Assembly (NCBI RefSeq): GCF_026127265.1
Contig: NZ_WWFG01000002.1
Span: 3,257,501-3,321,500 of the forward strand
DNA: 64,000 nucleotides
Origin: Nostoc sp. KVJ3
GTDB taxonomy: Bacteria; Cyanobacteriota; Cyanobacteriia; Cyanobacteriales; Nostocaceae
Direction of reading: 5' to 3'
In this document: piece after piece, positions 1 through 9,205 of the stretch
How the letters are laid out: each line of letters starts with the position of its first letter
How positions within the stretch are numbered: the first letter of the stretch is position 1
Notes under the pieces: model-generated
The model's input: the letters and a program-made list of their open reading frames with translations, nothing else
What the model was told of the DNA's origin: nothing
The model's database searches: none
Made by a program: the position numbers and the translations under genes

Positions 1-1347
1 GAATTGCTATGGCGCATTCGCGGTGATTTTCGCTTCGGAAAAGAAGATAAGGGTTTGCCTATCTGGGCTTTTGGTTTAGCACTGATGGCAATTGGCGGTA
101 TCGGATTACTCTGTGGACGATTAATTAAAGCCGCCGTCTCTCGCCAACGCGAATTTCTCGCCGATGCTTCTGCTGTACAGTTCACTCGCAACCCCAACGG
201 ACTTAACGGAGTTTTCCAAAAACTCCAACAAATGGATTCACGCTTGATATCGCCCGGAGCAGAAGCCGCTAGCCACATGTTTTTTGGCAATGCTCTTAAC
301 CCCTCTTTCTGGGACAGTATGTTTTCTACCCACCCACCTTTAGCAGAACGTATCCGCCGCGTTGGGGGTTTGAACGTCAGCAATTTGGCAGCAATGCCCT
401 CTCGCAATCAAATGCGTTCCCCCTCCCAGGAATCTCTCACAATGGGCTTTGCTGGTGGTGAGGGCGATACACCAGGACAGGTTATAAACCAGGTGGGAAG
501 CGTTACACCAGAGCATTTTGCCCATGCTCAAGGGCTGTTATCGCAGTTACCAGAATCCCTGCGTTTGGGTGTGCGGGAGCAAGAAAGTGCAATGGCGATC
601 GCTTTTGCGTTAGCGTTAGATGCTGAAAATATCGAGATCCAAAAACGTCAAATCGCTTGGTTACGCGAAGTGCAGCCTACTGAGTTGGTAGAGAAAACTT
701 TGGAATTGAGTAGCGAAATTAGCCAGTTAGATCCCAAAGTTCGTTTACCACTTGTAGATTTGGTAGTACCCGTTTTACGCCAAAATTCTGCCAAAGAATG
801 CCAAAGGCTCTGCAAATGCATCCACGGTTTAGTTGTAGCTACCGGCAGTTTATCACTGTGGCATTTTGTGTTGCAGTTAATACTTTGGTATCGCCTCCAA
901 CCTAGTATAAATCCCACATCTACTACAACGGTAGAATTCACCTCCATCGAACAGATTTGGCCAGATAGTCTATTAGTACTGTCTGCAATTGCCCGTGTTG
1001 GGCACTCTCAACCAGATGCCCATATTGAAGACATCGCCTATGCTTTTCGTTCTGGAGTTTTTCGACTCCCCAAAGCCGGGGAGCAAGAAAAACCAGGCAC
1101 ACCGCTTATCTGTAATTTCACTGAGCTAAAGAGGAGTATTGAGCGGCTTCGTCTTGCCAGTCCTAAACTTAAGCAAGCTATTGTAGATGCTTGCGCTCAC
1201 ACGGTACTGTTGGATAATAAAGTTACACAGTCAGAAGCAGATTTATTAAGAGCGATCGCTATGAGTCTAGACTGTCCCATCCCGCCATTTTTAAACTCTC
1301 AGCGTAGTGTTTCAAAACACAAACAATCTTCTCCAAAGGGAAGGTGA
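1..1347 (+). CDS. M48 family (HtpX-like) metallopeptidase with C-terminal TerB-like region, 5' truncated
   Basis: The reading frame is already open at base 1, so this is the 3' part of a longer gene. The first visible residues contain a membrane segment (about 20-45), then the M48 stretch SRQREFLADASAVQFTRNP, which holds the third zinc ligand region (E-x-x-AD), and the family-typical end STHPPLAERIRR. The HExxH motif must lie upstream of the window. About 320 further residues follow, helical and without a known catalytic motif; the last 60 (LKQAIVDACAHTVLLDNKV, then ADLLRAIAMSLDCPIPPF) resemble the TerB-like tail fused to M48 peptidases in several bacteria. Known role of the family: membrane-anchored zinc endopeptidases in protein quality control. 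The substrate is unknown. A perfect hairpin lies about 55 bases downstream. Confidence 0.85.
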   Translation, partial: ELLWRIRGDFRFGKEDKGLPIWAFGLALMAIGGIGLLCGRLIKAAVSRQREFLADASAVQFTRNPNGLNGVFQKLQQMDSRLISPGAEAASHMFFGNALNPSFWDSMFSTHPPLAERIRRVGGLNVSNLAAMPSRNQMRSPSQESLTMGFAGGEGDTPGQVINQVGSVTPEHFAHAQGLLSQLPESLRLGVREQESAMAIAFALALDAENIEIQKRQIAWLREVQPTELVEKTLELSSEISQLDPKVRLPLVDLVVPVLRQNSAKECQRLCKCIHGLVVATGSLSLWHFVLQLILWYRLQPSINPTSTTTVEFTSIEQIWPDSLLVLSAIARVGHSQPDAHIEDIAYAFRSGVFRLPKAGEQEKPGTPLICNFTELKRSIERLRLASPKLKQAIVDACAHTVLLDNKVTQSEADLLRAIAMSLDCPIPPFLNSQRSVSKHKQSSPKGR

Positions 1348-1400
1348 GACGCAGTTATTTCTAACTATACAAATCTGATTTGTGAAAATTCACGGTGTTC

Positions 1401-1433
1401 AGATCCCCGACTTCTTTGAGAAGTCGGGGATCT
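1401..1433. repeat. Perfect hairpin repeat, possible terminator
   Basis: Two 15-base arms (AGATCCCCGACTTCT and its reverse complement) separated by TTG. It lies 3' of the M48 gene, but only a weak T-rich stretch follows (aactttt), so termination is plausible rather than shown. The same hairpin recurs at 37646-37682, so it is a dispersed repeat. Confidence 0.7.
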
Positions 1434-1601
1434 AACTTTTCATATATAGTTATCCGATCAAAAGTATCATATTGTACAAAAATTATTGACATTGCCTAGA
1501 AGTATTAACTTACTTAAAAAAGTTTAGACAAAATGCCAGCATTCCAGAAATTTGATTGCTATATTAGATTAAATAACTATTCTGGCAAGGATTAAAAAAC
1601 T

Positions 1602-2321
1602 GTGCGGGATGATTTACAGGGCTTGGAAATCAGTCAGTATGAACTGCAAAAACTGACTAATTTACCTGTCCACGATCGACTTTTAATCATTACAAATCCT
1701 CTTAAGAATTTAGCAAAACTATACATCCAAAAAATTAAAAGCTCGGAAGGAGCAACTGTAGTTTTTATTGGGTTTGCTACATTTGTTTTTAGCTATCTTT
1801 TATTTGATATTTTTCTAAAAATATTTGTATCCTGGATAACAATTCCATCCTGGATAGTATTAATTATCTTAGGTGTTTGGGTTGGTGGTCTGACGCAAAC
1901 TATCTTATATTTAGTATGGACAAGTAGAAGTAAAAATGTCAAACTTAACATGACCAATTCTTTGCAAATATTGTTAAGTGATGTTGAAAGATATAATACT
2001 GTTATTAGAGCAATAGATATCAATGACCAAATAGAAGAAGCTGGAAATCCAGAAGTGCTTATCAAAGAAAGAGAGAGTGTTTTGAAAGCGCTTAAGCTTA
2101 CCAAAGCAGATTTAGTTCGTGCTCTGAAGACAGAAAGGATTTTGAGAGAGAATAAGAATTTTATCCTTAGTAATACAGAGTTATTCGTCAATAATTTAGC
2201 AACTTTAACAGCCATGCAAGTAAATGAACAGGCTACTGAACATGGAAGGTTACTTAATGAAGCATTACAGATTGCATTAGATGTACAACATGAAATGAAA
2301 AGATTACAGACTCAGGGTTAA
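1602..2321 (+). CDS. Hypothetical protein with two TM segments and a helical C-terminus
   Basis: I do not recognise a family. A GTG start is used in this reading; no strong ribosome site is visible. The 239 residues comprise a short polar N-terminus, two hydrophobic segments (about 51-75 and 82-105) joined by a short turn, then about 130 charged, probably helical or coiled-coil residues (about 125-235) ending KRLQTQG. The layout suggests a protein held in the membrane by a hairpin with a long cytoplasmic helical tail. It stands alone, between a hairpin and a palindromic repeat. Base composition is AT-richer than the neighbours. No catalytic motif is visible. Confidence 0.7.
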   Translation: MRDDLQGLEISQYELQKLTNLPVHDRLLIITNPLKNLAKLYIQKIKSSEGATVVFIGFATFVFSYLLFDIFLKIFVSWITIPSWIVLIILGVWVGGLTQTILYLVWTSRSKNVKLNMTNSLQILLSDVERYNTVIRAIDINDQIEEAGNPEVLIKERESVLKALKLTKADLVRALKTERILRENKNFILSNTELFVNNLATLTAMQVNEQATEHGRLLNEALQIALDVQHEMKRLQTQG

Positions 2322-2455
2322 AATAATTCGTAGTTCGTAATGACGCTCGTTCATTGCTACCGCTTTGCTCTAATCGGAGTTAATACCTCTTCAGCTTGCC
2401 CCATTATAGATGGGGATTCAGACCTCAAGCATAGCGTAATTACGAATTGTTGGTG
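2322..2455. repeat. Small palindromic-ended element (AATTCGTA family)
   Basis: The left end begins AATTCGTAGTTCGTAATGAC and the right end is the near reverse complement (GCGTAATTACGAATT near 2436-2450). It encodes nothing obvious. Pieces of the same CGTAATTACGAATT motif occur near 19980-20040, 45504-45525 and 58495-58513, so it is a dispersed non-autonomous repeat. Confidence 0.55.
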
Positions 2456-2533
2456 GCTTTTTCTATAATCCTTCCCAGGATTGCGATCGCCAGTCTAACA
2501 TAAAGAATATCAAGAAAGCGATCGCTTACTGGC

Positions 2534-3301
2534 ATGGATTGGAAAGAAGTCAGAGGTAACTGGGTAATCATTCCCCGAAATCCCATAGGTATCATTCATT
2601 TTTTAGGAGGTGCATTTGTCGCCACTGCACCGCACATCACTTATCGCTGGTTACTCGAACAACTGGCGAGTAAAGGCTATGTTGTAATTGCTACACCTTT
2701 CGTCAATACATTGGATCATACTGCGATCGCTAAATCCGTGCTGTTAAACTTTGACCGCACCCTCGAACGCTTACATGATTCTGGGGCATTACGCAAGCTT
2801 TACTTCCCCATCTACGGACTTGGGCACAGTATGGGCTGTAAGCTTCACTTGCTAATTGGTAGCCTTTTTCAAGTAGAACGTGAAGGCAATATTTTAATAT
2901 CCTTCAACAACTACGCCGCCAAAGAAGCTATCCCCCTAGTAGAACAGTTCAATTCTACTTTGAAAATCGAGTTTTCCCCCTCACCTTTGGAAACTAACAA
3001 GCTTGTCCAAGAGCGTTACAATATCCGGCGCAATTTATTAATAAAATTTAGTAATGATACCATCGACCAATCAGCAGCTTTAACCAAAATCTTACAAGAA
3101 CGCTTTGATAAGATGGTTACAGCACAAACGTTACCAGGAAATCACACAACACCTCTAGGTCAAGATATTAAATGGCAAACTGGAACATCTTTCACCCCCT
3201 TTGATGCATTAGGTCAATGGTTCAAGCAGGAAGCATACCGCGATTTGAACCAGCTAAAAAGTTCCATTCTCTTGTGGGTGAATCCTCTTGCACCTCCATA
3301 A
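2534..3301 (+). CDS. DUF1350 family protein (alpha/beta-hydrolase-like)
   Basis: 255 residues. The start reads MDWKEVRGNWVIIPRNP, then a glycine-rich turn (HFLGGAFVA) and GLGHSMGCKLH, a nucleophile-elbow-like G-H-S-M-G around residues 98-104. This pattern and the N-terminal WVIIPxxPxxxIHFLGGA are characteristic of DUF1350, which is widespread in cyanobacteria and plastids. The fold is that of an alpha/beta hydrolase with the serine present in the elbow; substrate and reaction are not established. A HIP1 site lies just before the start. No operon partner: the next gene begins about 280 bases downstream. Confidence 0.85.
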   Translation: MDWKEVRGNWVIIPRNPIGIIHFLGGAFVATAPHITYRWLLEQLASKGYVVIATPFVNTLDHTAIAKSVLLNFDRTLERLHDSGALRKLYFPIYGLGHSMGCKLHLLIGSLFQVEREGNILISFNNYAAKEAIPLVEQFNSTLKIEFSPSPLETNKLVQERYNIRRNLLIKFSNDTIDQSAALTKILQERFDKMVTAQTLPGNHTTPLGQDIKWQTGTSFTPFDALGQWFKQEAYRDLNQLKSSILLWVNPLAPP

Positions 3302-3585
3302 TATTTCATGATATTAAAAAGTAATGAATTCAACGCAAAAAGGGAAATGATTTAGTAAGTATCTCTGTATATAGAGACTTCCAATTAAAACAATACTCAA
3401 CTACTTCTTGTGGTGTGTGCATCTCCCCCATTTTTAGCCAAAGACGCTCATGTTGCTCACCCCATAAGATCGGATAATTGATTTTTTGGAAATATCATCG
3501 ACTATTAACTCATTAACCCACTCTATATTTTTATTTTCTATTTTTACCGCAACAAATTGTTAATGAGTATTTCCTAAAACTTTCT

Positions 3586-4722
3586 ATGTTTCAAATACTA
3601 ATAATTGATGATGATTATTCCATAAAAATACTTCTGAAAAGGATGTTAGAAAAACAGGGTTATGAGGTAGTTACTGCTAGTAGCGGCGAGGAAGGAATCG
3701 AAAAAGCGCTAGCTTGCCGTCCAGCACTAATTATTTGTGATTGGATCATGCCGGGTTTAACTGGTCTGGAAGTCTGCCACCGCATTAAGACAGATCCCAA
3801 ATTTTTCACCACATTTTTTATTTTATTAACATCCTTAGATTCAGTTGCTGATTGCGTCAAAGGTCTAGATGCTGGCGCTGATGATTTTATCTCCAAACCT
3901 ATCGAGCATAATGAATTACAAGCACGGGTAAGAGCAGGATTACGCCTACATCAATTGAGTAGAGATTTGCAAGCTCAAAAGTTACTTTTAGAATCAGAAA
4001 TGTCAGAAGCAGCAGAATATGTGCGATCGCTACTGCCTCTTCCGATGACTGAACCCTTCAATATAGATTTCCGATTCATTCCCTCACGACAACTCGGCGG
4101 TGACTGTTTTGACTACTATTGGCTTGATGAAGATTATCTGGCAGTTTACTTACTCGATACTGCTGGACATGGACTCAAAGCTACTCTTCCCTCAGTTTCA
4201 GTACTGAATCTCCTACGTTCCCGTGCGCTTAAAGGCCTAAATTACTATCAACCTAGTGATGTATTGAAGGCTTTGAATGATACATTTCAGATGAATTATC
4301 AAAATGACAAATACTTTACGATTTGGTATGGAGTTTATAACCGAATCAACCGCCAATTAGTTTATGCTAGTGCAGGTCATCCGCCAGCAGTTTTAATCAC
4401 AGGTATATCTCCCAGAAAATCTGAAGTTAAACTCTTGAAAACCCCCGGTATGCCAGTTGGGATGTTTCCAGAAGCCAAATATATTGATGGATTTTGCAAT
4501 ATTGAAACACTCAGCAGCCTTTACATTTTTAGTGATGGCGCTTATGAAATCACTAAATCAGATGGCAGTCTTTGGAGTTTGGATGCTTTTATTCAGTTAC
4601 TGGTTAGCTTACAACATCCTGTTGATTGTCAACTCGATCGCGTACTGAGTTATTTAATAGCTCTGAACTCCAAAGATGCTTTTGACGATGATTTATCTAT
4701 TTTGCAAATTAAATTTGATTAA
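3586..4722 (+). CDS. Response regulator with PP2C-type (RsbU/SpoIIE) phosphatase output
   Basis: 378 residues. The receiver domain occupies about 3-120, with acidic pocket D8-D10, phosphoacceptor D52 (ICDWIMPG) and K104 (SKPIE). A short helical linker leads to a PP2C/SpoIIE phosphatase domain (about 160-375) with the metal-binding signatures LGGDCFDYY, DTAGHGL, GHPPAV, FSDGAYE and FDDDLS. Proteins of this build dephosphorylate a STAS-domain antagonist in partner-switching control of sigma factors or other effectors. The obvious partner is the STAS gene that meets it exactly at 4722/4723 on the other strand. The cognate histidine kinase is not adjacent. Confidence 0.92.
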   Translation: MFQILIIDDDYSIKILLKRMLEKQGYEVVTASSGEEGIEKALACRPALIICDWIMPGLTGLEVCHRIKTDPKFFTTFFILLTSLDSVADCVKGLDAGADDFISKPIEHNELQARVRAGLRLHQLSRDLQAQKLLLESEMSEAAEYVRSLLPLPMTEPFNIDFRFIPSRQLGGDCFDYYWLDEDYLAVYLLDTAGHGLKATLPSVSVLNLLRSRALKGLNYYQPSDVLKALNDTFQMNYQNDKYFTIWYGVYNRINRQLVYASAGHPPAVLITGISPRKSEVKLLKTPGMPVGMFPEAKYIDGFCNIETLSSLYIFSDGAYEITKSDGSLWSLDAFIQLLVSLQHPVDCQLDRVLSYLIALNSKDAFDDDLSILQIKFD

Positions 4723-5049
4723 TTACGTATTGGAAACTAAAATCTGATTAAATGCGTCTTGATTGGGGAATATTTCAAATACTTTATCCATATTAGTCAG
4801 TTCAAACAATATTCTAACTTGCTCATTGATGGAGCAAAGAACAAGCTTAGTATCTGCTGCACGCAAGGTTTTAAAAGCTAATACTAAAGCTCCCAAACCT
4901 GAACTATCCATAAACGTTACATCTTTAAAATCAACTAAAACAATTTTCGCACCAATCTCCAGAATATCAGTGATGTTTTGTCGAAATTCTTGGGAAGTTG
5001 TGGCATTTAAATTACCACTAAGCTTAATAACTTGTACTTGTTCTCTCAT
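4723..5049 (-). CDS. STAS-domain anti-sigma factor antagonist
   Basis: 108 residues, a single STAS domain. The N-terminal strand VQVIKLSGNLNATTSQEF and the phosphorylation loop VTFMDSSGLGALV (serines 49-50) fit the SpoIIAA/RsbV class, in which a serine in this loop is phosphorylated by an anti-sigma kinase and dephosphorylated by a PP2C phosphatase. The stop codon abuts the stop of the RsbU-like phosphatase gene with no base between them. The two probably form a phosphatase-substrate pair although they are transcribed towards each other. No RsbW-type kinase is seen in the window. Confidence 0.92.
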   Translation of the reverse strand: MREQVQVIKLSGNLNATTSQEFRQNITDILEIGAKIVLVDFKDVTFMDSSGLGALVLAFKTLRAADTKLVLCSINEQVRILFELTNMDKVFEIFPNQDAFNQILVSNT

Positions 5050-6122
5050 AATTATGTCACGCTGATTTGTGTAAATGATGCTCTAATTTCGCTATTATAT
5101 ACCCATCATAGAACATTTAAAAATGCTTGCAAAATAAATTCTAAGATTAAGTATTGAATAAATATTGATAATTAATCTAGATGGATAAAAATCGAGTGTC
5201 AATATCTTAATCTGTTATTTTTGGGATTCCAAAAATAACATTAGTTTAGTTAAAGATAGTTTTATTACTAGGAAAAAATTGATTATAAATCCTATAAATA
5301 AGTCAGCATGGTAAAAAATATGTATGTTTTGATTTGTAAAAAGGTTGGAATGACTGATTGTTAAGCTGTTCGATTATTTGAGTTTTGTCCTACAGGTTGA
5401 TTTTTTAATACCGACTTACTTGCATCTCAGTTATGTAGGTATATACTGATCTACAAGCTGAAGTAACTGCATTTCAGATTATTCCCCAAATATTTTTTTA
5501 TTTATGTCCAATTACTTACATTATTGAAATAATTTACCTCTAGACTACCGCTCAAGAGCCAAAAATTTTGGTTTCAACAGCGCCAATCAAGCTCAAACCT
5601 AAACCAATGCTCTACTAGAAAGTTATCTGAGGCGATCGCCTCTACCATTTTAGTATTCCCAATATTTATCGTTTCTCAACAGACAACACAAAAATTCAGG
5701 AGTACTGGGTGCTAAAAATCTGTGCAACTAATATTCATTTCTTCGGCTTTTGAGCGATATGCGGCGCTAAATGATGGGTGAATTCCGCATACGACTAAAC
5801 TCATTAGTTACACAACGCCAAAAAAAGTAGCTCTTGTGGATATTGAGATGAAGCATTTTCGTCAAATATTCCGATTGATTATCAGGAGTGCGAATACTCT
5901 TTCTATCAGCCCTCGAACCATCACACTAACTGCCTGTGTTTGACAAAACGCTCAAATTACCAGACTTCTCAAGTTTACTCGATGCGATCGCACAGCTTTA
6001 CGATCCGACTATTTGTCACCTGAACAAGGCTAGGTTAGCAGTTGGGGTTGATATTTAATTTATGAAGGCGTTAGACTGTGTTGGCGTACCTCCTCCACAA
6101 TTACAAGTATAAAATTGAACAG
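5050..6122. other. About 1.1 kb gap with no recognised gene
   Basis: AT-rich, with stop codons in all frames at short intervals. One short open stretch near 5938-6057 has coding-like composition but no start or known motif. No RNA gene, transposon end or strong terminator was recognised. Confidence 0.5.
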
Positions 6123-6560
6123 ATGACAATTATTAATAAGTTGATTGAAGTTGAAACTGAGCCAAAAATTAATATTTATAATATCACACCACAAATCCAA
6201 GATTTTCTTGCTTCAACATCAATTAAAAATGGGCAAGCTTTAGTATTTTCTCGGCACACAACAACAGCTTTAGCTATCAATGAGAATGAAGTTAGATTGT
6301 TAGAAGATATAAAAGTATTCTTGCAAAAATTAGCACCAGAATCAGACTGTTATTTACATAATGACTTGCATTTAAGAGATGTACCAGAAGATGAACCGAT
6401 TAATGCTCACTCTCACTTAATAGCAATGATGCTGACTTCTAGTGAGATAATTCCCATTGTAGATGGTAAATTAGCTTTAGGAACCTGGCAATCTATATTA
6501 TTTTTTGAGTTGGATGGGCCACGAAAGAGAACAGTATTTATCCAAATTTCTGGTGAATAA
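6123..6560 (+). CDS. YjbQ/UPF0047 family protein
   Basis: 145 residues from the ATG at 6123; an upstream in-frame TTG at 6078 would add 15 residues that are not part of the family. Family landmarks: GQALVFSRHTTTALAINENE near the front, DLHLRDVPEDEPINAHSHL in the middle with several conserved histidines, and LGTWQSILFFELDGPRKRTV near the end. E. coli YjbQ has weak thiamine-phosphate synthase activity in vitro; the physiological role of the family is not settled. A 40-residue reading frame starts on its last stop base (TAATG), suggesting translational coupling. Confidence 0.88.
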   Translation: MTIINKLIEVETEPKINIYNITPQIQDFLASTSIKNGQALVFSRHTTTALAINENEVRLLEDIKVFLQKLAPESDCYLHNDLHLRDVPEDEPINAHSHLIAMMLTSSEIIPIVDGKLALGTWQSILFFELDGPRKRTVFIQISGE

Positions 6561-6682
6561 TGCAATTTCATACCTGCAATCTTCCCAAAAAAAACCAACG
6601 TCTGAGAGAATTAACAATACACCAACAAGTGCATCAGTTGGATTTACTTAAATCAATTAAAAATCTGAAAGAATGTTTTTAA
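6560..6682 (+). CDS. Small ORF coupled to yjbQ by a TAATG overlap
   Basis: The ATG shares one base with the stop of the YjbQ gene and opens a 40-residue frame (MQFHTCNLPKKNQRLRELTI..., ending in LKECF) before TAA. It is basic and amphipathic, with no recognised domain. The one-base overlap is typical of coupled translation, which is the only argument for it; it could be chance. Confidence 0.35.
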   Translation: MQFHTCNLPKKNQRLRELTIHQQVHQLDLLKSIKNLKECF

Positions 6683-6743
6683 GCATAACCTTCCTTTCCA
6701 CAAACCAGGACTTTTATTGTGTCAAAGGTGGACTAAATTAGTT

Positions 6744-7793
6744 ATGACAAATAACGATAATTTTGTATTACGTAATACTTGGTACTATGCTCTGCCTAGT
6801 AATCACATCAAGCCAGGTATGATGGTTAGCCGCATTTTTTTGGGTGAACCAGTGTTGTTAGTCCGAGATCAGGATGGCAAAGTCTCGGCGATGAGAGATA
6901 TTTGTCCCCATCGGGCTGTACCCCTGAGTTGTGGCAGATTCAATGGGCAGGAAGTGGAATGCTGCTACCACGGTTGGCGTTTTAATCCGGCTGGACGTTG
7001 TACTGCAATTCCATCTCTTGTGGAGGAACAGCAGATAGATTTGAGTCGCTTTGATGTCCAGTCATATCCAGTCAGGGAAGCCCAAGGGAATATCTGGATA
7101 TATATGGCCGCAGATAATTCTAAACCTGCTGCTCCTGAGATGGAAATTCCGGTAATTCCAGGGTTTAATGAGCAGCCGCAGTTAGTAGAGGTTGTCAGAT
7201 TTCCATGTTTTATAGATCATGCAGTAGTAGGTCTAATGGATCCTGCCCATTCACCTTATGTTCATCGCGCTTGGTGGTGGCGAAATGAGCAACTACACGA
7301 GGAAGTCAAGCAATTTGATGCTTCGCCCTATGGTTTCACGATGCGACGACACCTATTACCAGACAATGGGGGTCGATTATATTGGTTGATTGGTGGTGGT
7401 AGGCCGGAAACGGAGATTTCTTTTCGTTTACCTGGAGTCAGAATCGAAGAAACCACCATTGGCAACCATCGAGTCGTTAATTTGACAGCAGTTACACCCA
7501 TTTCAGACACAGAAACTGAGGTAACTTTTGCTATTTACTGGACAGTCCCTTGGATGAAATTTTTGAAGCCACTGATCCGTGTAGTGGCGCAAAGCTTCAT
7601 TGGTCAAGACCGAACGGTTGTCGAAAAGCAGCAAATCGGCCTCAAATATAATCCTGTCCTGCGACTGATTAAAGACTCAGATATACAGGCGCAGTGGTAC
7701 TACCAGTTAAAGCGGGAGTACGCCAGGTCTGTTGCTGAAGGACGAGAATTTGTGAACCCTGTCAAGGGTCAAATACTCCGGTGGCGTGCCTAA
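6744..7793 (+). CDS. Rieske 2Fe-2S aromatic-ring-hydroxylating oxygenase, alpha subunit type
   Basis: 349 residues from ATG 6744; a TTG at 6717 would add nine residues before the usual start. The Rieske cluster site is C54-x-H56 and C73-x2-H76 (ICPHRAVPL, then CCYHGW). The mononuclear iron site is D166-P-A-H169 with H174 (LMDPAHSPYVHRA). The order Rieske then catalytic domain and the length fit single-component-type oxygenases such as vanillate demethylase oxygenase and the cyanobacterial/plant pheophorbide or chlorophyllide oxygenases. The substrate cannot be read from the sequence. No reductase or ferredoxin gene is adjacent, so it probably uses cellular ferredoxin. It converges on the SDR gene with a one-base gap. 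Confidence 0.9.
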   Translation: MTNNDNFVLRNTWYYALPSNHIKPGMMVSRIFLGEPVLLVRDQDGKVSAMRDICPHRAVPLSCGRFNGQEVECCYHGWRFNPAGRCTAIPSLVEEQQIDLSRFDVQSYPVREAQGNIWIYMAADNSKPAAPEMEIPVIPGFNEQPQLVEVVRFPCFIDHAVVGLMDPAHSPYVHRAWWWRNEQLHEEVKQFDASPYGFTMRRHLLPDNGGRLYWLIGGGRPETEISFRLPGVRIEETTIGNHRVVNLTAVTPISDTETEVTFAIYWTVPWMKFLKPLIRVVAQSFIGQDRTVVEKQQIGLKYNPVLRLIKDSDIQAQWYYQLKREYARSVAEGREFVNPVKGQILRWRA

Positions 7794-7794
7794 A

Positions 7795-8472
7795 TTACTC
7801 TAAACCAAATTCTGCAAATTCTCTTTGTCCAAACAGCATATTTCGGTCTACTGCCGACAAAATTTTATTATTGGTGGGACTGCTATTTAAACAACGACCA
7901 ACTAACTGCGCCACATCTGCACGATTGATGCTACCAATAATGTGCGGATCTTCAGTCAAAACACCATTACCTGTTGCTGGCTCTGACTTTAGTCCACCAG
8001 GACGGATAATTGTATAGGTAAGTCCACTGGCAATTAAGTGTTGTTCAGCTTTGTCTTTCTCAACTAAAACTGTTCCCAGTGCTGCTAAAACTTGGGGTGA
8101 CAGAGCAACAACACTATTGCCGACACCAATGGAAGATACAAGAATAAACTTTTGCACTCCAGCTTTAACTGCTGCATCGATCAAATTTCTATTACCGGGG
8201 TAATCCGGCCTTTCCACATCTGATGGTAAACCACCAATTGTACTGATAACTGTGTGAATAGCCTCATTTGTCAGCATTGCGCTTTCTACATCGCCAACAT
8301 TCAAAGCATCTCCCTGAACTATCTCGATACCGATTTTTTCTAGTTCAGCAGCAACTGCTGTTGTTCTCAGGAGTGCTTTAACCTTTAGCTGTTGCGCTGT
8401 CAGATATTGGGCAATTTCTCGACCAACCCCACGACTTGCCCCAGCTAGAAAAATATAAGATTCACTTGTCAT
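7795..8472 (-). CDS. Atypical SDR / NAD(P)H-binding (NmrA-like) protein
   Basis: 225 residues forming one Rossmann domain. The nucleotide loop near the N-terminus is FLAGASRGVGRE (G11, G15, G17), followed by ALLRTT, an acidic turn VQGDALNV, VISTIGG, and KFILVSSIGVGNS. The atypical-SDR sequence TIIRPGGL follows an E-x-x-L-x-x-SGL-xYT segment. These features match the NAD(P)-binding NmrA/Tic62-like group, which often lacks the catalytic YxxxK; I see no clear YxxxK here, so it may be a redox sensor or chaperone rather than an oxidoreductase. It is convergent with the Rieske oxygenase gene. Confidence 0.85.
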   Translation of the reverse strand: MTSESYIFLAGASRGVGREIAQYLTAQQLKVKALLRTTAVAAELEKIGIEIVQGDALNVGDVESAMLTNEAIHTVISTIGGLPSDVERPDYPGNRNLIDAAVKAGVQKFILVSSIGVGNSVVALSPQVLAALGTVLVEKDKAEQHLIASGLTYTIIRPGGLKSEPATGNGVLTEDPHIIGSINRADVAQLVGRCLNSSPTNNKILSAVDRNMLFGQREFAEFGLE

Positions 8473-8546
8473 AATTAGCCTAACTACTTACGCTCAAAGG
8501 ATTTTATCAGAGGATTGGCAATATTTAATAATTGCTCAAGCATCAC

Positions 8547-8710
8547 TACTGGAAAAGATGCTTTTTCTCGAGCAATTGACACAATTTCGATATTTTTTCG
8601 AGTTTACGCCCTGAAATCTCTGCTGGATAGAGAATCTTCAGATGAATAGTATCGTCAGGAGACTGGAAACCCTCAACTTTAGCGGCTTGGAAAAAAGCAC
8701 GAACGAACTG
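8547..8710 (-). pseudogene. Possible decayed coding remnant
   Basis: Within the 337-base gap upstream of the SDR gene, the minus strand stays open for about 54 codons (FVRAFFQAAKVEGF, then DTIHLKILYPAEISGR). It lacks an in-frame start and ends at a TAG. The composition is protein-like and I have an impression of cyanobacterial hydrolase N-termini, but the family is not identified. The rest of this gap holds nothing I recognise. Confidence 0.3.
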
Positions 8711-8809
8711 TCATCTTTCCTAGAGTAATTATACTTAACCCAATTGTAGGAAGTATTTTGGTAAGCAATTGTGCCAATGTAGCAAATAACTTTATCTTTG
8801 GATTTACTT

Positions 8810-9205
8810 ATGGCTAAAAAATCTCAAACAAATCTAGAGCAATACCAAGATGTCAGATTATCTGCCACCACAAGAATCTGGTTAATTACAGTTGCCATTC
8901 TTGGAGTTTGCGTCCCACTATCAGCTGTGACTAGAAGCGGTGCTATTCTTCCTTTAGTTGCTATTGCTGGCGCAGCAGTTGGTACTGTTGCTGTTTGGCG
9001 TTCTGATGAGCAAAAATCAAAAAATAACTATTTACAACAGCAGCAAATTGAACTGTTAGAGCAAAGATTAGCGAATTTAGAAACAATTGTGAGCAGCGAT
9101 GACTTGAATTTGCAGATGAAAATTAAACAGATTGAGTCAAGAGATACTTTTGGCGACTCCTCGAATGTAAGTACAACATCCAGACAACCAAAACGCAAAG
9201 GTTAA
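8810..9205 (+). CDS. Small membrane protein of unknown function
   Basis: 131 residues from ATG 8810 (MAKKSQTNLEQ); an in-frame TTG four codons earlier is less likely. A short polar N-terminus is followed by two hydrophobic segments (about 22-40 and 44-63), then a helical, glutamine-rich region (QQQQIELLEQRLANLETIV, about 75-105) that looks like a coiled coil, and a serine/threonine-rich basic tail. I do not recognise a family. The build suggests a membrane hairpin with a cytoplasmic oligomerisation helix. It is flanked by gaps on both sides, so it is probably monocistronic. Confidence 0.7.
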   Translation: MAKKSQTNLEQYQDVRLSATTRIWLITVAILGVCVPLSAVTRSGAILPLVAIAGAAVGTVAVWRSDEQKSKNNYLQQQQIELLEQRLANLETIVSSDDLNLQMKIKQIESRDTFGDSSNVSTTSRQPKRKG

